Shown piece by piece: positions 11,308 through 22,045 of a stretch of DNA of 64,000 nucleotides. Source of the DNA: Diabrotica undecimpunctata (Eukaryota > Arthropoda > Insecta > Coleoptera > Chrysomelidae); assembly GCF_040954645.1 (NCBI RefSeq), contig NC_092810.1:10028185-10092184 (forward strand), read 5' to 3'. Under the pieces are notes generated by a model. It was not told the origin of the DNA. It saw only the letters and a program-made list of their open reading frames with translations, and searched no databases. Numbering within the stretch: the stretch's first letter is position 1; the number at the start of each line of letters is the position of its first letter. Both the position numbers and the translations under genes were made by a program.

Positions 11308-11994
11308 GGGGAAAATCTCCTACAACCGTTATTGTTTGACTTTTCCATCGAGTTAGAATCTAACTCGATGGACTTTTCCTATAGTTTTTCTAAATAAAAC
11401 GGTGGAGAAGTAAATGGGTCTATCAAAGCGTTAATAGATTTTTAATTTGTTTTACAGTACAATTTCTTTCCTGCTAGTAGTACTTTCTTTGTAAATAACA
11501 GTAAGTCAAAATATATAAACAATTTTATTAGTGATAATAAAAAGAGAGTTATTATAAATGCATAAAATAACGACTACATTTGTTACGTTGTTTGTTCCTT
11601 CTCTCGAAAAATATTCAGTAACATACAGTAGCATGTTTCAAAAAAATTAACTCAGCTTACATACTTTTTCCTTTTTAGAGTACCTAATTGGTCCCATTAA
11701 AAAAATGGAATGATTCGAATTCACAACTTTTCTCTATTAATTAGTCCCTTACAAACGCTGCTGCAGTGTCGTTTTTAAATAATGAAGTCATTTGGTCGGA
11801 TGCACAAAAAAAATATTGAAAATGACAAACTGAACCGTTCTGTGGCTCACGCTAAAATGCGTCACCTGCCGTTTGTCAAATATTTCCTGGCTTGTTAACT
11901 GATATTAATTAAAATTTTTACAAAACTAGGTAGCGTAAAAGACCGGCCCGCTTCGATCATACTTAAAAAGACAAACTATTGGTATCAGTATTAT
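11308..11994. other. No gene recognised; one perfect palindrome
   Basis: Apart from a 27-base palindrome at 11345-11371 this interval shows no coding remnant or repeat. Confidence 0.4.
11345..11371. repeat. 27-nt perfect palindrome
   Basis: Two 13-base arms, CCATCGAGTTAGA and its reverse complement, are separated by a single base. The word GACTTTTCC lies on both sides, as direct copies. Confidence 0.8.
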
Positions 11995-12105
11995 TTTTCA
12001 TCGAACCATTTTTTTGCTGTTCTCTTTTTGTGCCCAAATCTTTTACCTGAAACGCTTATCAAATTTAGTTTTAATAATATTCTTTATTATGGATAAAAAT
12101 ATTAC
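11995..12105 (-). repeat. Detached copy of LINE linker segment
   Basis: About 100 bases are nearly identical to 12686-12790, part of the LINE linker on the minus strand there (WFDDD region). It is a partial second copy of the same LINE segment lying 600 bp away. Confidence 0.75.
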
Positions 12106-12414
12106 TAACTTACCGCAGACATATTTTCAAAAAATTATGTTTTTATAGTGTGTTATATCCGATTCCGTTATTGTTATGCTTATAAGGAAATAGTAAATAC
12201 CAAACGTCAAAATAAAGATATTTTTACGACAGTTCCATAAGGTTTATTTCATATAAGAAAAAGTCTCGTTACGAAAAAGAAGAAGAATTAAAAATCTAGA
12301 ATGTTCTAGACGTCATTGAAATATCCCGAAATGTCTCGTAAATTTGGAACGTCAGAAAATGTATATAAACAGGAAGTTGACAGTTGACAGTTGACAATTT
12401 CTGGTCATCAATAA

Positions 12415-13100
12415 TAAGCTGTCCAGTGTTATTTTGAAGAAAGCTTCCTGTTACTTGGTACCCGGCCTTGGTCCCTAAAACTTCTTTAAAGAATTGTCTT
12501 ACTTGATTGTTCTTTCGATTTTTTCTCTATATCTCTGATTTTTTCTTTTTGGCGCCCCTTGTTTTTTTTCATTAGTTTTCTTGCCTATGTTCTTGTCTGT
12601 TTATACTTTTTAATGTTACTTTGCGAGAGGTTTTGTAACATGTCCCTTCTAGCCATGTTTTTTTCTTTTATGGATTTTAGGCAATCGTCATCGAACCATT
12701 TTTTTGCTGTTCTCTTTTTGTGCCAAAGTCTTTTACCTGAAACGCTCATCAAATTGAGTTTTAATAATATTTTTCCAAACAGAGTTCATGTTTTTATAAT
12801 CCTCTGTCTGTGTTAGCGCTATCTGTATAGCCGTTTGAAATTTCTGCTGTGTCTTATTATCCCTCAGACCTTTGGTATCCCATAATATTGCTGGCATATT
12901 CTTGTGGATTTTTGGTACGCTTTCTTTCTTCTTATCTTTATTTTTACCAGAAAATGATACGTATCTACAATCACCCTTCCTAGGCTTCTTACATCTAAGT
13001 AGTTACTTCCCCTCCTGGCATCTACCAAAACATGATCGATCTGATTTCTGAAATCGATCGATCTGAAAATTAACATAATAACCAGAAATATCACAACCAT
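12415..13100 (-). mobile_element. LINE fragment: endonuclease end and linker
   Basis: The minus strand opens with RNQIDHVLVDARRGSNYLDV, the C-terminal part of an AP-endonuclease of the kind that normally continues to a SDH catalytic triplet; here that part reads VDTYHFLVKIKIR, so the catalytic SDH is lost. A linker follows (NKTQQKFQTAIQIAL, then KKWFDDDC after a frameshift) ending near 12415 before any RT. Frameshifts and stops are frequent. The nearby 21072-21386 endonuclease part is a homologous better-preserved example. Confidence 0.75.
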
Positions 13101-13708
13101 AAAAAGAAGAATCGCTTAGATTCCAGAGATGACATAAGGCTAACTCCCTTTTCAGTTAGAAGCTTAGACAAGGAAAGAGAGAGGACAGGCTCATTTAATA
13201 AACCTTCGAAAAGTGAAGCCAGTTTTGATGTGTCCGCCATGTTTTGGTGCCTGTACGTTGCCCGTTACTACTTCTCGCAGGGTTACCAGGTCTACTGATT
13301 TTTCAGTAGATCTACTGATTTACTGAAACACTATATCGATCTACTAGAAAATATGTTATGATAAAATTATGTTCAAAAAGTGAACATCATGTCAGTGTTC
13401 AATTATACATTTTGAAAAAAAATTATTTATTTATATATATCCATTATTCTGAATCTACTGAAGAAATAAAATATGACTTGGCAACCTTTCTGCTGCCAGT
13501 TTAGGATTCAATTCCATACGATTAGACGTCCCCTCTCTTTCATTGTCTAAGGTTAGAAGCATAGTTTTGACATAAGTGAAATTTTGAAAAGACATTTTCT
13601 GTGGCGATTTGTTTTAAACGATCATTTGTTAATATTTAAGTCGCAGAAGAAGTTAATAATGTTTAGTTTTTTTGAAAAAAAACTGTAATGGTAATACTAC
13701 CAAAGAGG
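13101..13708. other. No gene recognised
   Basis: The words TCTACTGA and AGTAGATC recur several times at 13285-13470, but without a regular period. No coding remnant was recognised. Confidence 0.4.
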
Positions 13709-13720
13709 ATTGAAATACTA

Positions 13721-13768
13721 AATCCACAAGGAAAATAATTCCTGCAGCTGGCTGTATACCACGTATAA
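13721..13768 (+). repeat. Transduced 48-bp LINE RT segment
   Basis: The same 48 bases, in the same position relative to the repeat end, continue into real LINE RT sequence at 2821-2870 and beyond, which shows they came from LINE DNA. Here they lie between the target duplication and the palindrome, so they travelled with the element. Confidence 0.65.
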
Positions 13769-13828
13769 CAAAAAGAGGTTAGTCTTTGTATGTGGGTATA
13801 TTTTATTTTTTTTAAAAACCCTTAAAAG

Positions 13829-13895
13829 GGCAACATTAAAAGCACGAACGTTTTCGGAACAACTGTTCCATCATCAGGTTAAAATACAGGTTACC
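13829..13895 (-). ncRNA. Hammerhead ribozyme-like motif, left arm
   Basis: This is the mirror copy of the 14302-14368 motif, read on the minus strand: CTGATGA (complement of 13871-13877), the GGAAC/GTTCC stem II hairpin, GAA, AAC/GTT stem III and the outer GGTAAC/GTTGCC pairing. Sequence is unchanged relative to the right arm in all core positions I checked. Confidence 0.6.
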
Positions 13896-14301
13896 ATGCC
13901 TGAGCCACCAAAATATTTGGGTAAAAACCCTTTAAAATGTAATGTGTTACCAAAGATTGTACATGATGTTAATAATATTATATGATGTTTAATATTTTAA
14001 TTAAATTTTACTTCAGGTAACATACACCCATGCTTAAGTTAGTTCCAGTGTCCGGAGAGTAAACCTCTTCAAACGGACTACGGCTGGTAACCTACAGTGG
14101 ACTACGTTACCAGCCGTAGTCCGTTTGAAGAGGTTTACTCTCCGGACACTGGAACTCACTTAAGCATGGGTGTATGTTACCTGAAGTAAAATTTAATTAA
14201 AATATTAAACATCATATAATATTATTAACATCATGTACAATCTTTGGTAACACATTACATTTTAAAGGGTTTTTACCCAAATATTTTGGTGGCTCAGGCA
14301 T

Positions 14302-14368
14302 GGTAACCTGTATTTTAACCTGATGATGGAACAGTTGTTCCGAAAACGTTCGTGCTTTTAATGTTGCC
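14302..14368 (+). ncRNA. Hammerhead ribozyme-like motif, right arm
   Basis: CTGATGA at 14320-14326; stem II GGAAC 14328-14332, loop AGTT, GTTCC 14337-14341; GAA 14342-14344; stem III AAC/GTT 14345-14350; predicted cleavage after C14351. Stem I has two inner pairs (GT with AC), an internal loop, and six outer pairs between 14302-14307 and 14363-14368. This follows the type I layout with an internal loop in stem I and a three-pair stem III. Activity as a monomer is doubtful; a dimer or a folded palindromic transcript could be different. Confidence 0.6.
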
Positions 14369-14438
14369 CTTTTAAGAGTTTTTATAAAATAAAATATACC
14401 CACATACAAAGACTAACCTCTTTTTGATTGAAATACTA

Positions 14439-16257
14439 TTAATAAAAATAATACCTCAATCAACCATGGGAGCTTATCGTCTATGCTTCGCCTAGCTCAG
14501 TATCTCAAGTGTGAGTTCGTCTTGTCTTAAGCTAGAAATTAAACCTGAATCCTTAGCTGATAGCAAATAAAACAATTTTTAAATAATCATATTTATTAAA
14601 AACAGGAAACAATCAACCCTGCCAATGCTTAGTAATGAATATAGTGAGGGTGATACTTAAGGCAACGATGGCATCAATGGGCTGCTTGTGTGTTCTCCCA
14701 ATTAGACGGTTAGGTCCTCCTGAGAGCTGCAGTTATTCCATGTGTGTGTGTGTGACCTCCTAATTAAGTGGTTAAGTCCTGCAATAGATTCGATAAATAA
14801 ATTTACAAAATTACAATGGAATTCTTATATTCATATAACTGAAAACGTGGTTTAGAAAGAAGTGAAGTTACGAATATTGAGAATGCTGTCAGAATTATAG
14901 AATATAGATTACAATGAAAGTACTCACCCCAAGAGAATTCCGCAGACCATAAAATGAAGCTTATAATAATTTTGGCCTTCTTTTATAAATTTCAAAGACA
15001 GGCAAAACATTATATTCCCACTGACAGAAAGTATGGAGACTAAACTGAGGTTTGCACAGATGACATAAAACGTAAGCCTATCATGGAAATACCTTTTCTG
15101 TCAATATAGAACAGAATATTTAGTCTACCGGACAGAAAGAGAGAAGGCAAATATTTATTTTACCGGAAAGAAAGATAAAGAAAAGAAAAACAGAGGGGCC
15201 AACTACTTTTTAAAGAAAATATAGTAAAAACGAATCTGAAGGCAAAGGAATTAATAAATTAATAAAGAAATTAAAATAAAATAATTATTTAAATATAAAT
15301 TAATAAAGATGTGACATTTATAACGTTACACCACTTATTTAATAAAACAAAAGTGTTTGCTGGAAGCAGATTCTTTTAAAACCGTTACAATATGGTTGAT
15401 GATATTATTTTCCTGTCAAGGTAAAAATACTAATATGCGAAACAGGAAACTGTATGGATTACTAACAGCTTATATATGATATTATATGAGTAGACGACAG
15501 ACATGATTTTTGTTTGTTTCAAACTGACTAAACTGCGTTGTATCTACAAACTTACATATATCAAATCTGCATATATAAAGGTGATAAAACAAATTTCACG
15601 ACAATATAATATTTTAATTTTTTCTTATTTACTTTACTTGATTCAGCATCGCATAAGCAACGAAACGAAACACCGGTAATATCTTAATAATAACATACGA
15701 AGTTGATTTCCTTAATTTACGATAATGCTCATGTGCCACAATAACTCCTTAGCGATTCTCCGTATTGTGCTTGATGGCGAGTATATTAATTAATTCTGTG
15801 TGTACATCTATGCAGGGCTGTATTTAAAAAGGAAATTGTATTATCTGACGTACATAAACATATACTAAATTCTAAGTTTAAAGAAATTCGAATATGAAAG
15901 GCATTTCTGATTTGACGTCAATCGTCAATCGCAAGACCTACCTGACTTTGATATATTTTGGTGTTTGCATAATGGTGATTATGGCACATTGGTTAGTCAC
16001 TCTCTCTACATGTCTATCCGTTCTCTCTTCCACTGAGTTTCCAAATTTCACCAGCTTTATATACTGATTTTTCCCATCTCCATTTCAAAACCAAATTTCT
16101 TTTTAGTTCCAAATACTGCAAACTTCTGCTTGACTGAAACGGTCTCTTCTGACCACTCACAATCGTCACTTTCAGATTCTGATATTTTTTCATTGGTCAA
16201 TTGGTTAAAAATGAAATAAATATTAATAGTTATTTAACCAACAAGTGTATTAATAAG
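14439..16257. other. AT-rich interval, nothing recognised
   Basis: A (TG)n run of about seven units sits near 14741-14754. No coding remnant or long repeat was recognised. Confidence 0.4.
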
Positions 16258-16329
16258 GGCGATTAACAATTGAGATATTTTGACGCGTGAGCGGAGCGAG
16301 CGCGTTAATGTTCGAGATTGTTAATCGCC
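16258..16329. repeat. Stem-loop with GC-rich loop
   Basis: GGCGATTAACAAT at 16258-16270 pairs perfectly with ATTGTTAATCGCC at 16317-16329. The 46-base loop holds a GC-rich, partly self-complementary core (GACGCG and CGCGTT), unusual in this AT-rich DNA. Function unknown; it may be the centre of a small inverted-repeat element. Confidence 0.6.
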
Positions 16330-18109
16330 ATTTTAATTCACGAGTTCGTTACAAAACTTTTCCGCCGACCGTACTTTTCAGAAATAAAGACATCTTAGTT
16401 TAAATTTTTATTTACTTAACGATAAACAACAATTTTTTCAGCTTTCATTGACTTTATTCAAAGTTTCCTTAGTGGTAGTTTTATTATAGTAAACATTAAT
16501 ATTCGAAATGGTGCAATTACTGAAATTAAAGGAAGATATTGATAAATGATTATCTGCTGTATAGCATTTTGACAAATTTATATTTAAGTCTTCTTGGACC
16601 TCTGTAAATTCTGTGATAGAAGAAGTTAAATTCTGGTGGAGTTAAATTAAACTCTTCGTCAATATCCATCTTTTGATTTTTCAAATACACAGAATTTTAA
16701 ACAATAAAGTAAATAATTACATACAATGACAGATAGTACTAACAGTGGCTACTTCATTTTAAATTTTTTAGTGGGAATATAAATAGGTATATGTTTGGTT
16801 GCCTACACCACAGGTCACTGCCAACCACAGAACGTTTAATTAATTTATGCAACCAATGTATGTTGTGTTGCCTATAATGAAATCGTTCATTAATAGAAAA
16901 TCATTCATTAATAGGGGTCATTAATCAATGATTTTGAGGGTGTTAAAATTGATCATAAATGTACGGCCGACGGAAAAATAAAATAGTACACACCTATACC
17001 CTCCTACATAATACATAAGGATAATACTTGTAAAAACAAATATATTACTATTAAAAAAATGTTTACTTATTTCAAACTAACTTAATCGAAAGCCTTTACT
17101 GTATTTACATTTCACCAACTATATAGTTCAATAAAGCTAATCAGTACAAAGTAAGGACCTGGAAGTACTTCAAACTGAATCTATAACCCGTGGCTCCGAG
17201 GCCACAGGGGTCTCCGGAACAGCCGCTCGCACACCTCTTGCGGCTCCCAACTTCTTCGCACCACAGACCAATAAACAATTGACCGAAAACCCATAAATAT
17301 CATAATAAATTTTAACTGAAATTCGTTTGAATGAATATTCTCGCGGCTTTCTTACTGTGTAAATATGCATGAGAAGAAAATGAAGTTCATATTCCGCCTT
17401 TTGAACATAGCGCTCGACAGATAACTCAACAGAAAACGATTTCGAGTGAAATACATAAATTTTTATGTATTTTTGTCATTGCGTAAGTTTTTGGGATAAA
17501 CTACTAACCTATGGTACCAAGCTTCGGAAAACACTCCGAAAGTTTTATACTTTTACTACTTTTACTTGTGATACTAAAAATTAAACTTTTTACAGGTAAA
17601 ATTACAGATATAAACTACTTAAAATTTTTTTTTTGCTTTTTTTTCAAAATGAATGTTCTGACAATGACTATCTAAACTCATCCAATTTTTTGGTGGGTGT
17701 TATCAGTTCTGGAACCGAGTCCTTCGAAGGAAAAAACAAAATGGTTTTATATTCTGCATAGAATTCGCTATGGGTATTACAATGACACAATTTCACAGAA
17801 AAAAAAAACAAAATGGCGGATTTTTCAATTTTTTGACCTTTTTGCACTTTTAGTTGTTTATAACTTTTTTAAATAACTTTAAATATGTTTGGTTATAGCA
17901 CCGACCATAGAGAGACATCTAAGAGTAAAATGCCGTTCGGTTTATCTTGATAAGTGCAATAGTTTTAAATGGAAGTGACACCCAGTTGAAAAAACGTGGT
18001 TTAGAGAAAAGCACAGAGTATTCTTTAGCAATTTTTGAAAAAAAAAAGATTTTTCGATTCTTTGAAAATTGGTTGGAAGAACCTGGCATTAAGTAATCTA
18101 AATTCATAC
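16330..18109. other. No gene recognised
   Basis: A 66-codon minus-strand frame at 17170-17370 is less AT-rich than its surroundings but has no motif I recognise. No repeat was found in the remainder. Confidence 0.4.
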
Positions 18110-18878
18110 AATCCAAATACCTATGATATCAAAGGGATTAAGCTCTGGGGGAACTTTTTCGAGGTTTTGAGCCCTAGTATGCTGGAACTATATATAGCTA
18201 CAGAATGCCAAACAAGACCTCCAATTACCATTGAAGAAGTCATGGCCGCTATTAGAAAAACTAAAGATGGTAAAGCTGTAGGGCCTGACCAATTTTATAC
18301 ATAATTCCTGAAACTTATGGACGAACAAGGAATAAAATGGATAACGACCATTGGAAATATTCCGCAAAGCTGGTTAAAGTCGACCTTCGTTACTATACCT
18401 AAAAAATTAAATGCAAAAATATGTGAAGACTACAGACTAATTATCCTAATGAGCCACTTATTTAAAACATTTTTTAAAGTGATACATAACAGAATATATA
18501 AAAAATGTCAAGAACAAGTGTCATGAGCACAATATGGATTCCGCGATACCTTAGGCACCCGAGAAGCTTTATTCGTTATACAAGTGCTTATCCAGAGGTA
18601 CAGTAATATCAACTGTAATGTATATATTTGTTTTATCGACTACAAAGCATTTGATAGAGTAAAACATGACAAGCTCATATCCATCTTGAAAGAAGTGGGC
18701 TTGGATGATAGAGACTTGCGAATTATATATAAATTATATTACAACCAAACTGCTAACAATAAAGTGGATGACCAGTTAACGGAGTGCGTCTAAACAACAT
18801 TATATATGCTGACGACGCAGTAGTTTTTGCAGATAGACTAGATGGTGTACAAGCAATATTATTGCGCATATCAGATAT
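18110..18878 (+). mobile_element. LINE RT, 5' part of a split copy (group alpha)
   Basis: The plus strand reads the pre-RT region (LWGNFFEVL, PPITIEEVMAAIRKTKDG, AVGPDQ), IPQSWLKSTFVTIPKK, SHLFKTFFKVIHNRIY, GFRDTLGTREALF, CFIDYKAFDRVKHDKLI and LRIIYKLYYNQTA; a deletion then removes the QGCxLSPLLF block and leaves NNIIYADDAVVFADRLDGV, where the YADD box is intact. Stops occur at 18302, 18524 and 18791. The element halts at 18878 because another LINE is inserted there; its continuation is at 21391-22045. Confidence 0.85.
18869..18878 (+). repeat. Target-site duplication, left copy
   Basis: TATCAGATAT here and TATCATATAT at 21381-21390 flank the inserted minus-strand LINE; nine of ten bases agree. 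Confidence 0.65.
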
Positions 18879-21380
18879 CATCATCATTAGTGCTACAGCC
18901 CTATAAAAGAGCCTCGACCTTCTTCTTAAGTCTATTACGCCAGTCAGTTCTATCCATTGCCAACTGTTGCCAGTTTGCTGCGCCTATTTGTCTACCATCC
19001 TCATCTACACCATCCTTCCGTCTGAGTTTTGGCCTACCCCTACTTCTACTTCCCACAGGTTGTGACATAATGATTTTTCTAGGAGGGTTGTTCTCCTGTG
19101 ATCTTGCCAGATGTCTTGTCCATCTTAGTCTTCGTATTTTTATAAGAGATACTACGTCTTTACCACCAAATATATATTTATATCTGTGATATATCTCGTA
19201 GTTGTACCTCCTTCTCCAAACACCATTTTCACAGATGCCACCGAATATTCTTCTCAGGATCCTTCGTTCAAATATAAGCAGGAGGTTTTCATCTGCCTTG
19301 GAAATGGTCCATGTCTCCTATCCATATGTCAACACTGGTTGTATAAGGGTTTTGTATATGGTTATTTTTGTTTTTTGGCTTAAGTTTCTGCTTCTCATAT
19401 GTCTACTCAATCCAAAATAGCATTTGTTTGCTAGGATTATTCTTCGCTTGATTTCTCCCGTCATGACGTTCTCCTTGGTGATCAGAGAGCCTAAGTATGT
19501 GAATTGGTCCACCACTTCAAATGTAGAGTTATCAACAGTGAATTGGTGGCCGATGTTTCTGGCTCTATTGTTGAATGTTGATGCCATTATCTAAGTTTTC
19601 TCCTCATTTACTTGCAGGCCCATATTTTTTGAGGCATGTGACAAGGTGGTATACATTTCTTCTAGTTTGCGTGTTGTGCGGCAGCTAGGTCAACATCATC
19701 TGCATATGCCAAAATTTGGGATGATTTATTAAAAATTTTTCCTCTGTTGTCTATTTGGGCATCCATGACCAACTTTTCCAGTGCTATGTTGAAAAGAAGA
19801 CAAGCCAGCGCATCTCCCTGTCGCAGCCCAACATGCGTTTCAAATGCCTGTGATTTTTCGGCCTGTATTTCGACTTAGCAAACAACTTTACGCATTGTAG
19901 CCTTAACCAATCTTATCAGGTTATCGGGGATGTGAAATTCATCCATGGCTTCATACAATTTATTTCTTAGGACACTATCATAGGCCGATTTAAAATCTAC
20001 GACAAGATGGTATGTGTCGATATTGAATTCATTGGTTTTTTCCAGTGTTTGCCTTAGCACAAAGATCTGGTCTGTTGTTGATCGACCAGGCCTAAAACCA
20101 CTTTGATATTCTCCAAGAAGCTTCTGTGAATATGCACTCAGGCGGCTATATAAAATACTCAAAAATATTTTGTATGCTGTATTAAGGAGGGTTATTCCCC
20201 TATAGTTTCTACATTCCAATTGATTACCCTTTTTGTGTAGCGGGCAAACGATCTTAATACACCACTCTTCCGGGATTTGTTCCTCATTCCAGGCTCTCAG
20301 TATGATTTTATATATATGGTTAGTCAGAGTAGCACCTCCACATTTAATAAGTTCCGCGGGTAGACCATCAATTCCTAGAGATTTATTATTTTTTAGATGT
20401 TTTATTGCATCCCGTACTTCTTGGATTGATGGAGGCTCCAATGGTGTATTGTTGCTTGCTCCTGGGGGTGGTTGATTTGGATCTTCTACTTCGATAGTAA
20501 GTAGTTCTTTATAGTGTTCCACCCACCTTTTCAATACTTCTTCTTTTGTATTGAGCATATGCCCCTCGTTATCCTTACATAGTCCGATCCTTGGTTTAAA
20601 TTCTTTTCTCGCATTATTTGGATTATTATAGAATTTTCTTGTTTGATTTTCCTTTTTTAAGTTCTTCCAATATTCTATTTTCATAATTTCGCTTTTTTCT
20701 CCGATGAATGTACTTCTCTTCTGAGATCTTTATATTTTTGTTCTTTTTCTTGGGTTCTTCTTTGCTGCATCAATTAATATGCATTGTTCTTTCTTCTTGT
20801 AATGTCCTCGCACTCAGCATCGAGCCATTTATTGCGTGGTGATGGTTTTGCCGACCTAGAATGTTATTTGTTACGTCTTTAATATAATTTTTACACATTT
20901 CCCATTGTTCACTAATTGTTAGATTCTCTTTAGTTATGTATTGAGTTTCGATATAGTTTTAAAACCTTTTTACCGTTTGCGGATTTTTAAGGAGTTCAAT
21001 ATTAAAGCGCCTTGTTTTTGTACTTCTCTCCTTCTTCGCATTTGAGATTCCAGCCCGAATTCTTGTGCCAACTAGAAAATGATCTGAATCAATATTTTGG
21101 CGCCTCGATAGGTGCGGACATCCTTAAGGTTGGAGAAGTGTCTGGCATCTATGATCACATGGTCAATTTGGTTGTTCGTTAATCCATCAGGAGAGGTCCA
21201 AGTCCCCATATGTATTTTTTTGTGTAGAAAACATGTGCTTCCTACGATCATGTTCTTTGAGGCTGCGAAGGTGACTGCTCGGTGTCCATTCGAATTAGTA
21301 TTATTATGGAGACTATATTTACCAATGTGTGGTAGATATATTTCTTCCCTTCCGATTTTTGCGTTTAGATCACCGATTAC
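18879..21380 (-). mobile_element. LINE inserted in another LINE (group gamma)
   Basis: From 21386 downwards the minus strand reads an AP-endonuclease fragment (IGDLNAKIGREE, NQIDHVIIDARH), a linker, a long RT segment, then LRQGDALACLLFN, a YADDVD catalytic box, QFTYLGSLIT, PVLTYG, and a C-terminal tail with RRLRWTRHLARS, SRGRPKLRR, MDRTDWRNRLKK and a 3' end of TGATGATGAT type at about 18880. The 5' end is truncated inside the endonuclease. A near-perfect 10-bp duplication flanks it, and deleting it rejoins the interrupted LINE in frame. Several stops in RT show that it too is dead. Confidence 0.85.
19875..20684 (-). CDS. RT segment of inserted LINE (269 codons)
   Basis: This is the longest open part of the inserted LINE. 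It begins in the linker (EYWKNLKKENQTRKFY), carries HMLNTKEEVLKRWVEHY, the first RT block KHLKNNKSLGIDGLPAELI, HKKGNQLECRNYRGITLLN, EYQSGFRPGRSTTDQIF and LVVDFKSAYDSV, the motif with the first catalytic Asp. It ends at a TAG just before the QGDALACLLF block; the YADD box lies beyond the stop. The start Met is simply the first in the frame, since the true ORF2 start is lost. It reads as a broken non-LTR polymerase and not as a host gene. Confidence 0.75.
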   Translation of the reverse strand: MKIEYWKNLKKENQTRKFYNNPNNARKEFKPRIGLCKDNEGHMLNTKEEVLKRWVEHYKELLTIEVEDPNQPPPGASNNTPLEPPSIQEVRDAIKHLKNNKSLGIDGLPAELIKCGGATLTNHIYKIILRAWNEEQIPEEWCIKIVCPLHKKGNQLECRNYRGITLLNTAYKIFLSILYSRLSAYSQKLLGEYQSGFRPGRSTTDQIFVLRQTLEKTNEFNIDTYHLVVDFKSAYDSVLRNKLYEAMDEFHIPDNLIRLVKATMRKVVC

Positions 21381-21386
21381 TATCAT
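21072..21386 (-). pseudogene. LINE AP-endonuclease, C-terminal half
   Basis: IGDLNAKIGRE holds the GDxN motif of the exonuclease-endonuclease-phosphatase fold; it is followed by GxxNxNG-like NTNSNGHRAVTFAAS, STCFLHKKIHMGTWTSPDG and NQIDHVIIDARH, the usual order towards the C-terminal SDH. The end reads TYRGAKILIQII, so the expected SDH motif is lost by frameshift (the next frame reads DSDHF). It belongs to the inserted LINE at 18879-21380 and marks where that copy is 5'-truncated. Confidence 0.75.
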
Positions 21387-21390
21387 ATAT

Positions 21391-22045
21391 AAGTCGAGAA
21401 TATAGACTGGATCTTAACACGAACAATACAAAGTACATGGTAGTTAGTAAACGCGAAATATTAAATACACATCTTTTGGTAAACCAACAGCCAGTTGACA
21501 GGGTAAACAACTACACATATCTTGGTACTAATATAAACAGTCAATGGGACCACCCTCTACTCTACTGAAATAAAACAACGCATAGCGCAAGCAAGATCAG
21601 CGTTTGCAAAGATGAAGTCTCTTTTCAGAAGTCACGATTTACCACTTAGTACCAAAATATCTATCATCAGATGATGTATTTTCTACAATGTTATACAAAG
21701 TAGAGGCATGGACGCTCTCTGAACCTCCTTTGAAAAAGCTCGAGGCCTTCGAGATGTGGTGTTACAGGCGTATCTTACGTGGTGTTATATGCGAGATCAC
21801 TAACACAATCAAAGAGCGCAAATTAGAATCTCTTGGTCATTTTATGAGAAATGAACGGAGATATGGCTTATTGCAACTCATTCTTCAGGGCAAGGTATTT
21901 GGAAAGAGAGGACCAGGGAGAAGAAGAATATCTTGGCTTCAAAACCTAAGGAAGTGGTTCAATACGTCTACAACCGGACTATTCTGAATAGCTGCAAGTA
22001 AAGTTAGGATAGCTATGCTGATCGCCAATATCCGGAACGTCTGGG
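21391..22045 (+). mobile_element. LINE C-terminal part of the split copy (group alpha)
   Basis: This resumes the LINE interrupted at 18878: SREYRLDLNTNNTKYMVVSK directly continues the post-YADD helix, followed by YTYLGTNINSQWD, ARSAFAKMKSLF after a frameshift, a stop near 21673, VEAWTLSEPPLKKLEAFEMW, RRILRG, a deletion, ERKLESLGHFMRNE, RRGPGRRRISWLQNLRKWF-type residues and IAMLIANIR. The 3' GAA tail is weak. Same tail family as the element at 60091-61679. Confidence 0.85.

Larger units (their letters stand above)
13709..14438. mobile_element. Palindromic Penelope-like repeat with target duplication
   Basis: Arms 13769-14091 and 14106-14426 are near-perfect reverse complements around a 14-base spacer (14092-14105). 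Each arm holds a hammerhead-like core pointing outward from the centre. Left of the palindrome, 13721-13768 is a 48-base piece of LINE RT identical but for about one base to the sequence flanking the half-copy at 2820. The whole unit is bracketed by a 12-base direct repeat ATTGAAATACTA (13709-13720 and 14427-14438), the mark of a single insertion. Two inverted terminal repeats with ribozymes fit a Penelope-like element, but no protein is encoded. Confidence 0.75.

Noticed and set aside
17170..17370. 66-codon frame with AARGVRAAVPET, considered as an exon
   Set aside because: Short, without splice sites or family match; GC content alone is not enough.
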